Below, one piece after another: positions 25,833 to 33,456 of a stretch of DNA of 64,000 nt. The notes under the pieces were generated by a model. It was not told where the DNA came from and ran no database searches. It was given only the letters and a program-made list of their open reading frames with translations. The position numbers were made by a program, and so were the translations under genes. How positions within the stretch are numbered: the first letter of the stretch is position 1; the number at the start of each line of letters is the position of its first letter. Source of the stretch: an uncultured Collinsella sp. GTDB taxonomy: Bacteria > Actinomycetota > Coriobacteriia > Coriobacteriales > Coriobacteriaceae. The stretch lies in assembly GCA_902495355.1 (NCBI GenBank), contig CABUWV010000001.1, positions 124,001-188,000 of the forward strand, given 5' to 3'.

Positions 25833-26749
25833 TGGGATTCTTCGATGCTCTCTCGCGCGGACTTGAGCGCAGCCGCGAGGCCCTCAACGAGGTCTTTTAT
25901 TTTGGCGGCGAGGTCGACGAGGATTTTTGGGAGGACCTAGAGGACACTCTCGTCATGGGTGACATGGGTGCCGAGGTCGCGATTAAGGTGTCCGATGACC
26001 TGCGCGATGCCGCGGCCAAGAAGAACCTCAAGACCGCCCCGCAACTCCGTCGCGCCCTGGCCGAGCAGCTCGAGCAACATTTTGTGCCCGTTGAGCGCGA
26101 TCCGTTCGCCGACACGCCGAGCTGCGTGCTGTTTGTGGGCATTAACGGTGCCGGCAAGACCACGACGGTCGGCAAGATCGCGAGTGCCATGGCTGCCCGC
26201 GGTAAAAATGTCGTGATCGGCTCGGCCGATACCTTCCGCGCCGCCGCCATCGAGCAGCTCGATGTGTGGGGCCAGCGCGCCGGCGTCCCCGTCATCAAGC
26301 GCGACCGCGGCTCCGACCCGGCAAGCGTTTGCTACGACGTGCTGGACGAGGCCGATAAGCGCGGCAGCGACCTGGTGCTTATCGACACCGCCGGCCGTCT
26401 GCACACGAGCCCCGAGCTCATGCGCGAGCTTGCCAAGGTGGTCAACGTGACGCGTAAGCGCGCCGCCAATATGGCCGCCGGCCCTATGCCCGTCTCGGTT
26501 ATCCTCGTGATAGATGCCGCGACGGGTCAAAACGGTCTGAACCAGGCGCTCGAGTTTAACGAGGCGCTGGGTCTGGACGGTATTATCATGACAAAGCTCG
26601 ACGGCACGGCAAAGGGCGGTATTGCCATGGCCGTGGCCGAGAAGCTCAAGCTCCCGATCCTGCGCGTGGGCGTGGGTGAGCAGGTCGATGACCTGCAGGA
26701 GTTCAATGCCAAAGATTTCTGCCGCGCCCTGGTGGGCGAGTCCAATTAA
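25832..26749 (+). CDS. ftsY: Signal recognition particle receptor FtsY
   Basis: SRP receptor GTPase that docks ribosome-nascent-chain complexes at the membrane. The 305 residues lack the long acidic N-terminal domain of E. coli FtsY and start with the short amphipathic MGFFDALSRGLERSREAL. The NG domain carries GINGAGKTTTVGK starting near 103, DTFRAAAIEQL, DTAGRLHTSPELM, and TKLDGTAKGG. ATG 25832 overlaps the smc stop by one base. The SRP protein gene ffh follows ten bases downstream, so receptor and particle protein are produced together. Confidence 0.95.
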   Translation: MGFFDALSRGLERSREALNEVFYFGGEVDEDFWEDLEDTLVMGDMGAEVAIKVSDDLRDAAAKKNLKTAPQLRRALAEQLEQHFVPVERDPFADTPSCVLFVGINGAGKTTTVGKIASAMAARGKNVVIGSADTFRAAAIEQLDVWGQRAGVPVIKRDRGSDPASVCYDVLDEADKRGSDLVLIDTAGRLHTSPELMRELAKVVNVTRKRAANMAAGPMPVSVILVIDAATGQNGLNQALEFNEALGLDGIIMTKLDGTAKGGIAMAVAEKLKLPILRVGVGEQVDDLQEFNAKDFCRALVGESN

Positions 26750-26759
26750 GGAGTGACTA

Positions 26760-28235
26760 GTGTTTGATTCTCTGAGCGATCGCCTCAACGACACATTTGA
26801 CCGCCTGCGCGGCAAGGGTAAGCTGACCGAGGCCGACATTACCTCGGCAATGCGCGACATTCGCATGGCGCTGCTCGAGGCCGACGTCAACTTCAAGGTC
26901 GTTAAGGAGTTTGTCGCCAAGACCAAGGAGCGCTGCATGACCGCCGAGGTCATGGAGTCGCTGTCGCCGGCGCAAAACGTCGTCAAGATCGTGCTCGATG
27001 AGCTCACCGAGATGCTCGGTTCCACCGAGAGCAAACTCGTCTTTAGCAACCGCATTCCCAATGTCATCATGCTCGTGGGCTTGCAGGGCTCCGGTAAGAC
27101 CACGGCTGCCGTAAAGCTGGCCTACCTGCTCAAGAAGCAGGGCCGCTCGCCGCTGCTCGCCGCGTGCGACGTCTACCGTCCCGCCGCTGCCGACCAGCTG
27201 GCCACACTCGGTGGAGAGATCGGCGTGCCGGTCTTTCGCGGTGACGGCGAGCACCCGGTCGATATCGCCAAGGGCGCCATCCAGGAGGCCGTCGACCACC
27301 TGCGCGACGTGGTCATCGTCGATACCGCCGGTCGTCTGCAGATCGACGAGCAGATGATGCAGGAGGCCGTGGACATCAAGAAGGCCGTCAAGCCCGATCA
27401 GGTGCTGATGGTCGTCGATGCCATGACCGGTCAGGATATCGTCAACGTCGTCTCGACCTTCGCCGAGCGTACCGATTTTGACGGCGTGATCATCTCCAAG
27501 CTCGATGGCGACGCCCGTGGCGGCGGCGCGCTTTCCGTGCGCCAGGTGACCGGCAAGCCCATTAAGTTCGTGAGCATGGGCGAGAAGCCCGATTCGCTGG
27601 AGCCGTTCTACCCCGACCGCATGGCCAAGCGCATTTTAGGCATGGGCGACGTCGTCGGTATTATCGAGAAGGCCCAGGAGGCGGCCGACGCCGAGCAGCT
27701 CGAGGCTGCCGAGCGTATGCTGCGCGAGGGCTTTACCATGAACGACATGCTCGACCAGATGAAGGCCGTTAAGAAGATGGGCGGCATGAAGGGCATTCTG
27801 GGCATGCTCCCCGGTGGTCAGCGCGCGCTCAACCAGATGGGCGGCAACCTGGATGAGGGCATCTTCGACAAGAACGAGGCCATCATCATGTCTATGACCA
27901 AGGAGGAACGCCTTCGTCCCTCTATCATTAACGGCCAGCGTCGCGCCCGTATCGCCAAGGGCGCCGGCGTGACCCCCACCGAGGTGAATAGCCTTATGAA
28001 GCAGTGGGGCGAGATGAACAAGATGATGGGCCGCATGCGCACGATGGCCAATCAGGCGCAGGCCGGTGGTAAGAAGGGCAAAAAGGGTAAGAAGGGCAAA
28101 AAGATGCGCATGCCCAATATTCCCGGTCTGGATGCCATGGGTCTGGGCGGCATGGGCGGCCTGGGAACGGGCGGTCCTAAGTCGGATATGGACCTGCTGC
28201 GCCAGATGGAAGCTCAGATGCGCAATAAGAAATAG
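26760..28235 (+). CDS. ffh: Signal recognition particle protein Ffh
   Basis: GTPase that binds signal sequences and 4.5S/6S RNA. The 491-residue protein has the NG domain, with GLQGSGKTTAAVKL from residue 107, DTAGRLQIDEQMM and SKLDGDARGGGAL. A methionine-rich M domain follows (about 325-435), with MKKMGGMKGILGMLPG-type segments. The tail is a Gly/Lys/Met-rich stretch ending QMRNKK. The start is GTG 26760 with AAGGAG seven bases upstream. It is the last gene of the smc-ftsY-ffh block and is followed by a strong terminator. The usual downstream rpsP is absent. Confidence 0.95.
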   Translation: MFDSLSDRLNDTFDRLRGKGKLTEADITSAMRDIRMALLEADVNFKVVKEFVAKTKERCMTAEVMESLSPAQNVVKIVLDELTEMLGSTESKLVFSNRIPNVIMLVGLQGSGKTTAAVKLAYLLKKQGRSPLLAACDVYRPAAADQLATLGGEIGVPVFRGDGEHPVDIAKGAIQEAVDHLRDVVIVDTAGRLQIDEQMMQEAVDIKKAVKPDQVLMVVDAMTGQDIVNVVSTFAERTDFDGVIISKLDGDARGGGALSVRQVTGKPIKFVSMGEKPDSLEPFYPDRMAKRILGMGDVVGIIEKAQEAADAEQLEAAERMLREGFTMNDMLDQMKAVKKMGGMKGILGMLPGGQRALNQMGGNLDEGIFDKNEAIIMSMTKEERLRPSIINGQRRARIAKGAGVTPTEVNSLMKQWGEMNKMMGRMRTMANQAQAGGKKGKKGKKGKKMRMPNIPGLDAMGLGGMGGLGTGGPKSDMDLLRQMEAQMRNKK

Positions 28236-28260
28236 GGCTGTAATTCCAGCTTGATATGGC

Positions 28261-28295
28261 AAAGGCCACTCGGAAGCTACCGGGTGGCCTTTGTT
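28261..28295. terminator. Terminator hairpin between ffh and the convergent DUF134/NifX gene
   Basis: AAAGGCCACTCGG (28261-28273) pairs with CCGGGTGGCCTTT (28280-28292), 13 bp with one G-U and a six-base loop. It is flanked by TTTG on the + side and AAA-rich sequence, so it could serve both convergent genes. Confidence 0.75.
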
Positions 28296-28355
28296 GTTGG
28301 CTTTGATTGCTGGGTTGCGTTCAGCGTCGCACCCCGAGCTCGCGGTGCCGTGCCG

Positions 28356-29120
28356 TTAGTGGCAGCCGCAGCCCTCGTGGCCCTCGTGCTCGTGATGGCC
28401 GTGGCAGCCGCAGGACTCGCCTTGCTCGTGGGTGTGCTCGTGGTCATGGCCGTGGCAGTCGCAGGTGGCCTCGCCGGTCTGCGCGAGCGTGCCGGCAATG
28501 AGGGCATCGACGCAGGCGTCGCAGCTGCCTTGGGCGCCCGCATAGACCATGATGCCAGCCTGGGTGAGCGCGTTGATGGCCCCGCCTCCGATACCGCCGC
28601 AGATGAGCGTGTCTACGCCACCGTTGGCAAGCAGACCCGCCAGGGCGCCGTGACCGGTGCCGCCGGTGCCTACGACCTGCTCGTTGAGCACCTTGCCACC
28701 CTGGATGTCGTAGATCTTGAATTGCTCGCTGCGGCCAAAGTGCATAAAGATGTTGCCGTTGTCGTACGTCGTTGCCACCCTCATGGTGCCGACCTCCTTT
28801 GCTGGCCATGCGGCCGTCGTTGTGGTGATGGGGGAGTATGCGATATTGCCGCCCTCGATACACAGTGCGCGCCCGTTGACCAGCGCGTTTGCCACCTTGC
28901 GATGTGCGCGGCTGCAGATTGCCGCCACCGTGGCGCGGGCAATGCCCATGCACTGGGCGACTTCCTCCTGATTGAGGCCTTCCAGGTCGCATAGGCGCAG
29001 GACCTCGAGCTCGTCGACCGTCATGTCGATGGCATCTCCGCTGGCAAGGCCGTCGGGGGTAAAACCGCGATATTCGGGGATGATCCCTACGCGGCGTAGT
29101 TTCTCGCGTCTTCCTGCCAT
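28356..29120 (-). CDS. DUF134 DNA-binding protein fused to NifX/NifB-type cluster-binding domain
   Basis: A 254-residue two-part protein. Residues 1-100 are DUF134, a helix-turn-helix family, starting MAGRREKLRRVG with EELNQEEVAQCMGIARATV-like recognition segments. After a Thr/Ala linker, residues 113-215 form a dinitrogenase Fe-Mo cofactor-type domain (RVATTYDNGNIFMHFGRSEQF, then GGVDTLICGGIGGGAINAL). The last 35 residues are extremely His- and Cys-rich and likely bind metal. The start ATG at 29120 follows GGAGGG. An internal in-frame ATG at 28784 has an excellent AAAGGAGG site and could yield the NifX part alone. Function is unproven; metal- or iron-sulfur-responsive regulation is an inference. 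Confidence 0.85.
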   Translation of the reverse strand: MAGRREKLRRVGIIPEYRGFTPDGLASGDAIDMTVDELEVLRLCDLEGLNQEEVAQCMGIARATVAAICSRAHRKVANALVNGRALCIEGGNIAYSPITTTTAAWPAKEVGTMRVATTYDNGNIFMHFGRSEQFKIYDIQGGKVLNEQVVGTGGTGHGALAGLLANGGVDTLICGGIGGGAINALTQAGIMVYAGAQGSCDACVDALIAGTLAQTGEATCDCHGHDHEHTHEQGESCGCHGHHEHEGHEGCGCH

Positions 29121-29134
29121 ACACCCTCCAAATC

Positions 29135-29146
29135 TGACATATGTCA
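29135..29146. promoter_or_regulatory. Palindromic operator 1
   Basis: TGACATATGTCA is a perfect 12-base palindrome at the predicted transcription start of the minus-strand DUF134/NifX gene. It matches the related site at 29188-29199. Confidence 0.6.
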
Positions 29147-29151
29147 ACAAT

Positions 29152-29179
29152 AAGATAGCGCGCGAGCTGAACCGTGCAA
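29152..29179 (-). promoter_or_regulatory. Promoter of the DUF134/NifX gene
   Basis: Read on the minus strand, TTGCAC (29179-29174) and TATCTT (29157-29152) are 16 bases apart. Transcription would start inside operator 1 at 29135-29146. Operator 2 lies just upstream of the -35 box. Confidence 0.6.
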
Positions 29180-29187
29180 GGCATTTT

Positions 29188-29199
29188 TGGCATATGTCA
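29188..29199. promoter_or_regulatory. Palindromic operator 2
   Basis: TGGCATATGTCA differs from operator 1 by one base. The pair flanks the promoter at 29152-29179, a layout expected for a repressor that binds as a dimer at two sites. Confidence 0.55.
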
Positions 29200-29286
29200 G
29201 AAAATGAGGGCTTATTTTTGGGCTGTGGGGCCGCGTGCGCCTGGGCTACAATGAATTGCGCTTATAGGCGACTGACAGGAGGGTCA

Positions 29287-30135
29287 ATGAGCAAGGCTGA
29301 TCAACAGTTTGTAACCATGTGCCGCGATATCTTGGACCATGGCACCACCACCGAGGGCCAAAAGGTCCGACCGGTGTGGGAGGACGGCACCCCTGCCTAT
29401 ACCATTAAAAACTTTGGCGTTACGGCTCGCTACGACCTGCGTGAGGAGTTCCCCGCGCTCACACTGCGTCGCACGGCGCTTAAGTCTGCCATGGACGAGA
29501 TCTTGTGGATCTATCAAAAGAAGTCAAATAACGTCCACGATCTTAATAGCCATATTTGGGACGAGTGGGCCGACGAGACTGGCTCCATCGGCAAGGCCTA
29601 CGGGTACCAGATTGGGCAGAAAAGCCATTATGCCGAGGGTGACTTTGACCAGATGGACCGCGTGCTGTACGACCTTAAGAACACGCCGTACAGCCGCCGC
29701 ATTATGACCAACACCTACGTGTTTAGCGACCTGTCCGAGATGCACCTGTATCCGTGCGCCTACAGCGTGACCTATAACGTGACGCAGCGCCCGCAGGACG
29801 ATAAGCCCACACTCAACATGATTCTCAACCAGCGCAGCCAAGATATTTTGGCCGCCAACAACTGGAATGTGTGCCAGTACGCCATTTTGCTGATGATGGT
29901 CGCGCAGTCGGTCGATATGATTCCCGGCGAGCTGCTGCATGTGATTGCCGATGCCCACATTTACGACCGTCATGTCGATATCGTCCGTGAACTTATCGAG
30001 CGTCCGCAGTTTGCGGCGCCTAAGGTAACACTTAACCCCGATGTGCACGATTTCTATGCGTTTACGACCGACGACCTGATCGTCGAGGGCTATGAGCACG
30101 GCCCGCAGGTCAAGAACATTCCCATTGCGGTGTAG
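29287..30135 (+). CDS. thyA: Thymidylate synthase ThyA
   Basis: Methylates dUMP to dTMP using methylene-tetrahydrofolate. The 282-residue protein has the active-site cysteine at C157 in LYPCAYSVTY, which differs from the more common PPCH form. It also has the QRSQDILAANNWNV and HVIADAHIYDRHVD substrate-binding motifs. ATG 29287 follows CAGGAGG. A -10-like TACAAT lies at 29247-29252. The gene precedes folA, its functional partner in folate recycling, nine bases on. Confidence 0.93.
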   Translation: MSKADQQFVTMCRDILDHGTTTEGQKVRPVWEDGTPAYTIKNFGVTARYDLREEFPALTLRRTALKSAMDEILWIYQKKSNNVHDLNSHIWDEWADETGSIGKAYGYQIGQKSHYAEGDFDQMDRVLYDLKNTPYSRRIMTNTYVFSDLSEMHLYPCAYSVTYNVTQRPQDDKPTLNMILNQRSQDILAANNWNVCQYAILLMMVAQSVDMIPGELLHVIADAHIYDRHVDIVRELIERPQFAAPKVTLNPDVHDFYAFTTDDLIVEGYEHGPQVKNIPIAV

Positions 30136-30144
30136 GTGGCGCTC

Positions 30145-30663
30145 ATGACGTGTAAGCTTTCTGCCATTGTCGCCGTGTGTGACGATTGGGGCATTGGGTG
30201 CGAGGGCGACATGGTGGTGTCCAATCGCGCCGACATGCGCCATTTTGTGGCCTGCACCAAGGGTTGCCCGGTCATCATGGGGCGCAAGACGCTGCTGAGT
30301 TATCCCGGTGGGCGTCCGCTCAAGAACCGTCGCAATATCGTGCTTACCCGCGACGAGAGCTTTGCCCCCGAGGGCGTCGACGTGGTGCATAGCATCGACG
30401 AGGCGCTCGCTGCGGTTGCCGATGAGCCCGTTGCGTGGGTGATCGGCGGCGGCGATGTCTATCGGCAGTTTTTGCCGTATTGCGCCGAGGCCGAGGTCAC
30501 GCACAACCATTGCACCCATGCCGTGGACACGTACTTTCCCGACTTGGACGCCGATCCCGCGTGGGAAGTTGCGCGGCGCGAAGGGGTTGCCACGATTGCC
30601 GCGGGCGAGGGCGACGAAGGCCTCGATTATGAGTTCGTGACGTATCGTCGCGTTGATGCTTAA
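30145..30663 (+). CDS. folA: Dihydrofolate reductase
   Basis: Regenerates tetrahydrofolate that ThyA oxidises. The 172-residue protein shows the DHFR elements LSAIVAVCDDWGIGCEGDM, with an acidic residue in the RADMRHF helix in the catalytic position. PVIMGRKTLLSYPGGRPL and WVIGGGDVYRQFLPYC follow. ATG 30145 is chosen, with AGGTGG five bases before it. An earlier in-frame GTG at 30136 directly abuts the thyA stop and would add three residues. Coupling with thyA is likely. Confidence 0.92.
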   Translation: MTCKLSAIVAVCDDWGIGCEGDMVVSNRADMRHFVACTKGCPVIMGRKTLLSYPGGRPLKNRRNIVLTRDESFAPEGVDVVHSIDEALAAVADEPVAWVIGGGDVYRQFLPYCAEAEVTHNHCTHAVDTYFPDLDADPAWEVARREGVATIAAGEGDEGLDYEFVTYRRVDA

Positions 30664-30772
30664 ATCTCCTATTTGCCCACGGTATTATCGGGTCGGAATG
30701 AGTAAGGGGCGGCGCCTGGCGTCGCCTCGTTTGATATAGATGCTGCTGTAAGAAAGGTACGGGCTGGCTGTT

Positions 30773-31687
30773 ATGACTGATGCCGTTGAGGTGCTGCGAA
30801 TCGAGTCGCTCGAAGACGAGCGACTCGACGCCTACATGCGACTGACCGAGCGTGAGCTGCGCTGTGTACTGGAGCCGCAAAAGGGCATCTTTATCGCGGA
30901 GAGTGCCAAGGTTATCGAGCGCGCGGTTCGCGCCGGATACGAGCCGGTGAGCTTTCTTTTGGGCGAGCGCTGGCTCGACCAGATGATGCCGCTGTTTGAG
31001 CGCCTGGCGGTACGCGAAGGTGCGGGCCCGGTTCCCGTGTTCGTGGCCTCGATGGAGCTCATGGAGCAATTGACGGGCTTTAACGTGACGCGCGGTGCGC
31101 TCGCGGCGTTCCGTCGTCCGCGTCAGATTCCGGTTGATGAGTTCTTGGGCGGCGTCGTCGAGGCGGCGGGGGAGCGCCCGGTGCGCGTGTGCGTGCTCGA
31201 GGGTATTGTCGACCACACCAACGTCGGCGCGATTTTCCGCTCGGCCGCCGCGCTCAATGTCGATAGCATTTTGGTGAGCCCCACTTGCTGTGACCCGCTG
31301 TACCGTCGCTCGGCCCGCGTGAGCATGGGCACGGTTTTCCAGGTGCCCTGGACGCGCATTGGCAGCGAGGCGCGCGTATGGCCGCATGATGGGCTGGCGG
31401 CGCTGCACGATGCCGGCTTTTCGTGTGCCGCCATGGCGTTGACGGATGATTCGGCGTCGTTGGACGATCCCGCGCTGCAGGAGATTGACCGTCTGGCGAT
31501 CTTTATGGGCACCGAGGGTGCTGGCCTGGGCGCCAAGACCATCGCGGGCTGCGACCGGGCCGTGCGCATTCCGATGGCGCATGGGGTCGATTCGCTCAAC
31601 GTGGCCGCGGCAAGTGCTGTCGCCTTTTGGCAGCTGTGCCCGCATGTGAGCAACGAGTACCACTACCAGCCGGGGCTGTATCACTAG
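30773..31687 (+). CDS. TrmH/SpoU family RNA 2'-O-methyltransferase
   Basis: Predicted RNA ribose methyltransferase. The 304-residue protein has an N-terminal substrate-binding domain (RLDAYMRLTERELR, GIFIAESAKVIERAV). The C-terminal SPOUT knot domain carries the three SpoU motifs: DHTNVGAIFRSAAAL, IFMGTEGAGLG and IPMAHGVDSLNVAAASAV. The exact rRNA or tRNA target cannot be told from the sequence. No good ribosome binding site lies directly before ATG 30773; GAAAGGT is about 15 bases away. The gene stands alone between folA and the MATE transporter. Confidence 0.88.
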   Translation: MTDAVEVLRIESLEDERLDAYMRLTERELRCVLEPQKGIFIAESAKVIERAVRAGYEPVSFLLGERWLDQMMPLFERLAVREGAGPVPVFVASMELMEQLTGFNVTRGALAAFRRPRQIPVDEFLGGVVEAAGERPVRVCVLEGIVDHTNVGAIFRSAAALNVDSILVSPTCCDPLYRRSARVSMGTVFQVPWTRIGSEARVWPHDGLAALHDAGFSCAAMALTDDSASLDDPALQEIDRLAIFMGTEGAGLGAKTIAGCDRAVRIPMAHGVDSLNVAAASAVAFWQLCPHVSNEYHYQPGLYH

Positions 31688-31810
31688 CGGGGTGCTCTCG
31701 AGCTTTGCCGCCAAGGGCGTTTCTGCTGTCTTCGGTTGGTGTTAAGCTGATAATGGCTTTGCCGTTCAATTGATGTTTTGTTGTATGACGTACGCTAGTG
31801 GGGAGGGCGT

Positions 31811-33160
31811 GTGGCTAAGAAATCTACGGCTATCGATGTAACGCAGGGCGTTATTTGGCAGCAGCTGCTGTCGCTGTGCGTCCCCATCTTCTTTAGTTCG
31901 TTCTTTCAGCAGGCATACACGCTTATCGGTACCTATATCGTCGGTCAGTTTGGCGGCAAGCTCGCGCTGGGTGGCATTCAGGCCACGATGGTGCTTACGG
32001 AGCTCTGCATTGGTTTTTGCGTCGGTGTGGGTGCTGGATGTGCCGTTATTACCGGTCAGTTTTTTGGTCAGCACGATGACGAGCGCCTGAGCCGATCGGT
32101 CCATACGGCCATGACGCTCGCGCTGGTGGGCGGTATCGTTTTCTCGATTCTTGGCATAGTGTTCGTTGAGCCCATGCTGGTACTTATGAACACACCGCAT
32201 GAACTATTGGCCGAGGGCGTTGCCTATGCTCGTTGCTATTTTGCCGCCATGGTTGCGGCGCTGCTGCTCAATATGGGAACGGCATTGCTGCGCGCCGTGG
32301 GCGACACGCGCGGGCCTGCTGTGATCATCGCTTCCGGCTGCCTTGTTAATGCGGTGCTGGATGTCATCTTCGTTGCCGTGCTTCATATGGAGGCTTTGGG
32401 CTGCGGCATCGCGGTGGCGCTGACCATTTGCTCCAACGCCACGATGATCGTGATTCGTATGATGCACGCACCGGGTGCGTGGCGGCTTTCACTGTCCAAA
32501 CTCGGCATTGATCCGGGTATTTGTAAGAGCATGATCTCGTGTGGTCTGCCGCTTGGCTTTCAGTCTGCTGCGTATTCGATTTCCAACGTTTTGATTCAGG
32601 TGTCGGTCAACTCGTTTGGCGCCGATGTCACCACGGCGTGGGGTCTTTCGGGCCGTTTGGATGGCATTGTCTGGATGGTTACCGAGGCGCTTGGCGTGTC
32701 GATCACCACGTTCTCGGCACAGAACTTTGGCGCGCGCAACTACGAGCGCATGCGCAAGGGCTACCATACGTCGCTCGTGCTGTCGTTTATGCTCATTGGT
32801 GGCCTGTCTGCCGTGCTGCTGGTGTTCTCGGGTCCTCTGTCGCGTCTGTTTGTCGACGATGCTTCGATTTCGGCGTACACCACGACGATTCTTCATTTCA
32901 TCGCGCCGTTCTACGCAATCTTCTCGATTATCGAGAACGCGTCGGGCTCTATCCGCGGCGCCGGCGTGAGCCTTCAGCCCATGCTGCTCACGATTTTTGG
33001 CACCGTCGTGCTTAGGGTGATCTGGGTGTTTGCGATTATGCCGTTCGATCCGTCGCTTGAGCACCTGCTGCTTGTCTACCCCGTAACCTGGGTAATCACC
33101 GCCATGATGTTCACCGTCTACCATCACAGCGGCAACTGGCTCGGCCGCGCCACCGCCTAG
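31811..33160 (+). CDS. MATE family efflux transporter
   Basis: Cation-coupled multidrug exporter of the inner membrane. The 449-residue protein has about twelve hydrophobic segments in two similar halves, each opening with a MatE motif (IFFSSFFQQAYTLIGTYIVGQFGG in the first half, LPLGFQSAAYSISNVLIQVSVNSFG in the second). The start is GTG 31811 behind GGGAGGG. It is a single gene with no regulator beside it, so its substrate is unknown. Its TAG stop lies inside the palindrome at 33158-33185. Confidence 0.9.
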   Translation: MAKKSTAIDVTQGVIWQQLLSLCVPIFFSSFFQQAYTLIGTYIVGQFGGKLALGGIQATMVLTELCIGFCVGVGAGCAVITGQFFGQHDDERLSRSVHTAMTLALVGGIVFSILGIVFVEPMLVLMNTPHELLAEGVAYARCYFAAMVAALLLNMGTALLRAVGDTRGPAVIIASGCLVNAVLDVIFVAVLHMEALGCGIAVALTICSNATMIVIRMMHAPGAWRLSLSKLGIDPGICKSMISCGLPLGFQSAAYSISNVLIQVSVNSFGADVTTAWGLSGRLDGIVWMVTEALGVSITTFSAQNFGARNYERMRKGYHTSLVLSFMLIGGLSAVLLVFSGPLSRLFVDDASISAYTTTILHFIAPFYAIFSIIENASGSIRGAGVSLQPMLLTIFGTVVLRVIWVFAIMPFDPSLEHLLLVYPVTWVITAMMFTVYHHSGNWLGRATA

Positions 33161-33185
33161 CCATTCGGGACGTCCCCAATGGCTA
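33158..33185. repeat. Palindrome spanning two convergent stop codons
   Basis: TAGCCATT-C-GGGAC is mirrored as GTCCC-C-AATGGCTA, with only a C-C mismatch per arm pair. The TAG at its left end is the stop of the MATE gene. The same bases on the other strand end the cobalamin adenosyltransferase pseudogene. The core GGGGACGT/ACGTCCCC is shared with the inverted repeat at 12835-12888. Confidence 0.75.
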
Positions 33186-33379
33186 GTATTCGATGCCTTG
33201 GCGGGCTAGGAGTCCTTCGTCGAAGTAGTGTTTGACGGGGCGCATTTCGGTGACCAGGTCGGCGAGGTCAGCGAGGGGCAGCAGGCCGCGGCCGGTCAGT
33301 ATGAGCTCTGTGGTGTCGGGTTTCATCGCGATCAGTTGCCCGTATAGATTTGAACCTTGCCGACTTCCAGTGATGCCAT
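33183..33379 (-). pseudogene. Internally deleted cob(I)alamin adenosyltransferase (CobO/BtuR) remnant
   Basis: On the minus strand, ATG 33379 behind an intact AAAGGAT site opens MASLEVGKVQIYTGN, the N-terminus of CobO/BtuR up to its P-loop, and then stops at TGA. Ten bases later a second piece reads MKPDTTELILTGRGLL, then ADLVTEMRPVKHYFDEG and ends LLARQGIEY. That is the C-terminus of the same family (E. coli BtuR ends RPVKHAFDAG...GIDY). About 110-120 codons between the P-loop and this tail are missing. The enzyme would have adenosylated corrinoids. Both ends are well preserved, so the deletion looks recent. Confidence 0.85.
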
Positions 33380-33456
33380 CTCTATCCTTTCGTGCCCGGC
33401 GTCGGTTTATCGCCGGCCGGGTTGGGTATTCTAGTTAGCATTATCAACCCCAGTAG

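Noticed and set aside
28251..28994. Plus-strand frame opposite the DUF134/NifX gene
   Set aside because: Repetitive Ala/Val/Leu translation, no ribosome binding site; the minus strand has clear domains, promoter and start.
28972..29286. Long N-terminal extension of thyA
   Set aside because: The extension crosses the divergent promoter and operators; CAGGAGG before ATG 29287 marks the true start.
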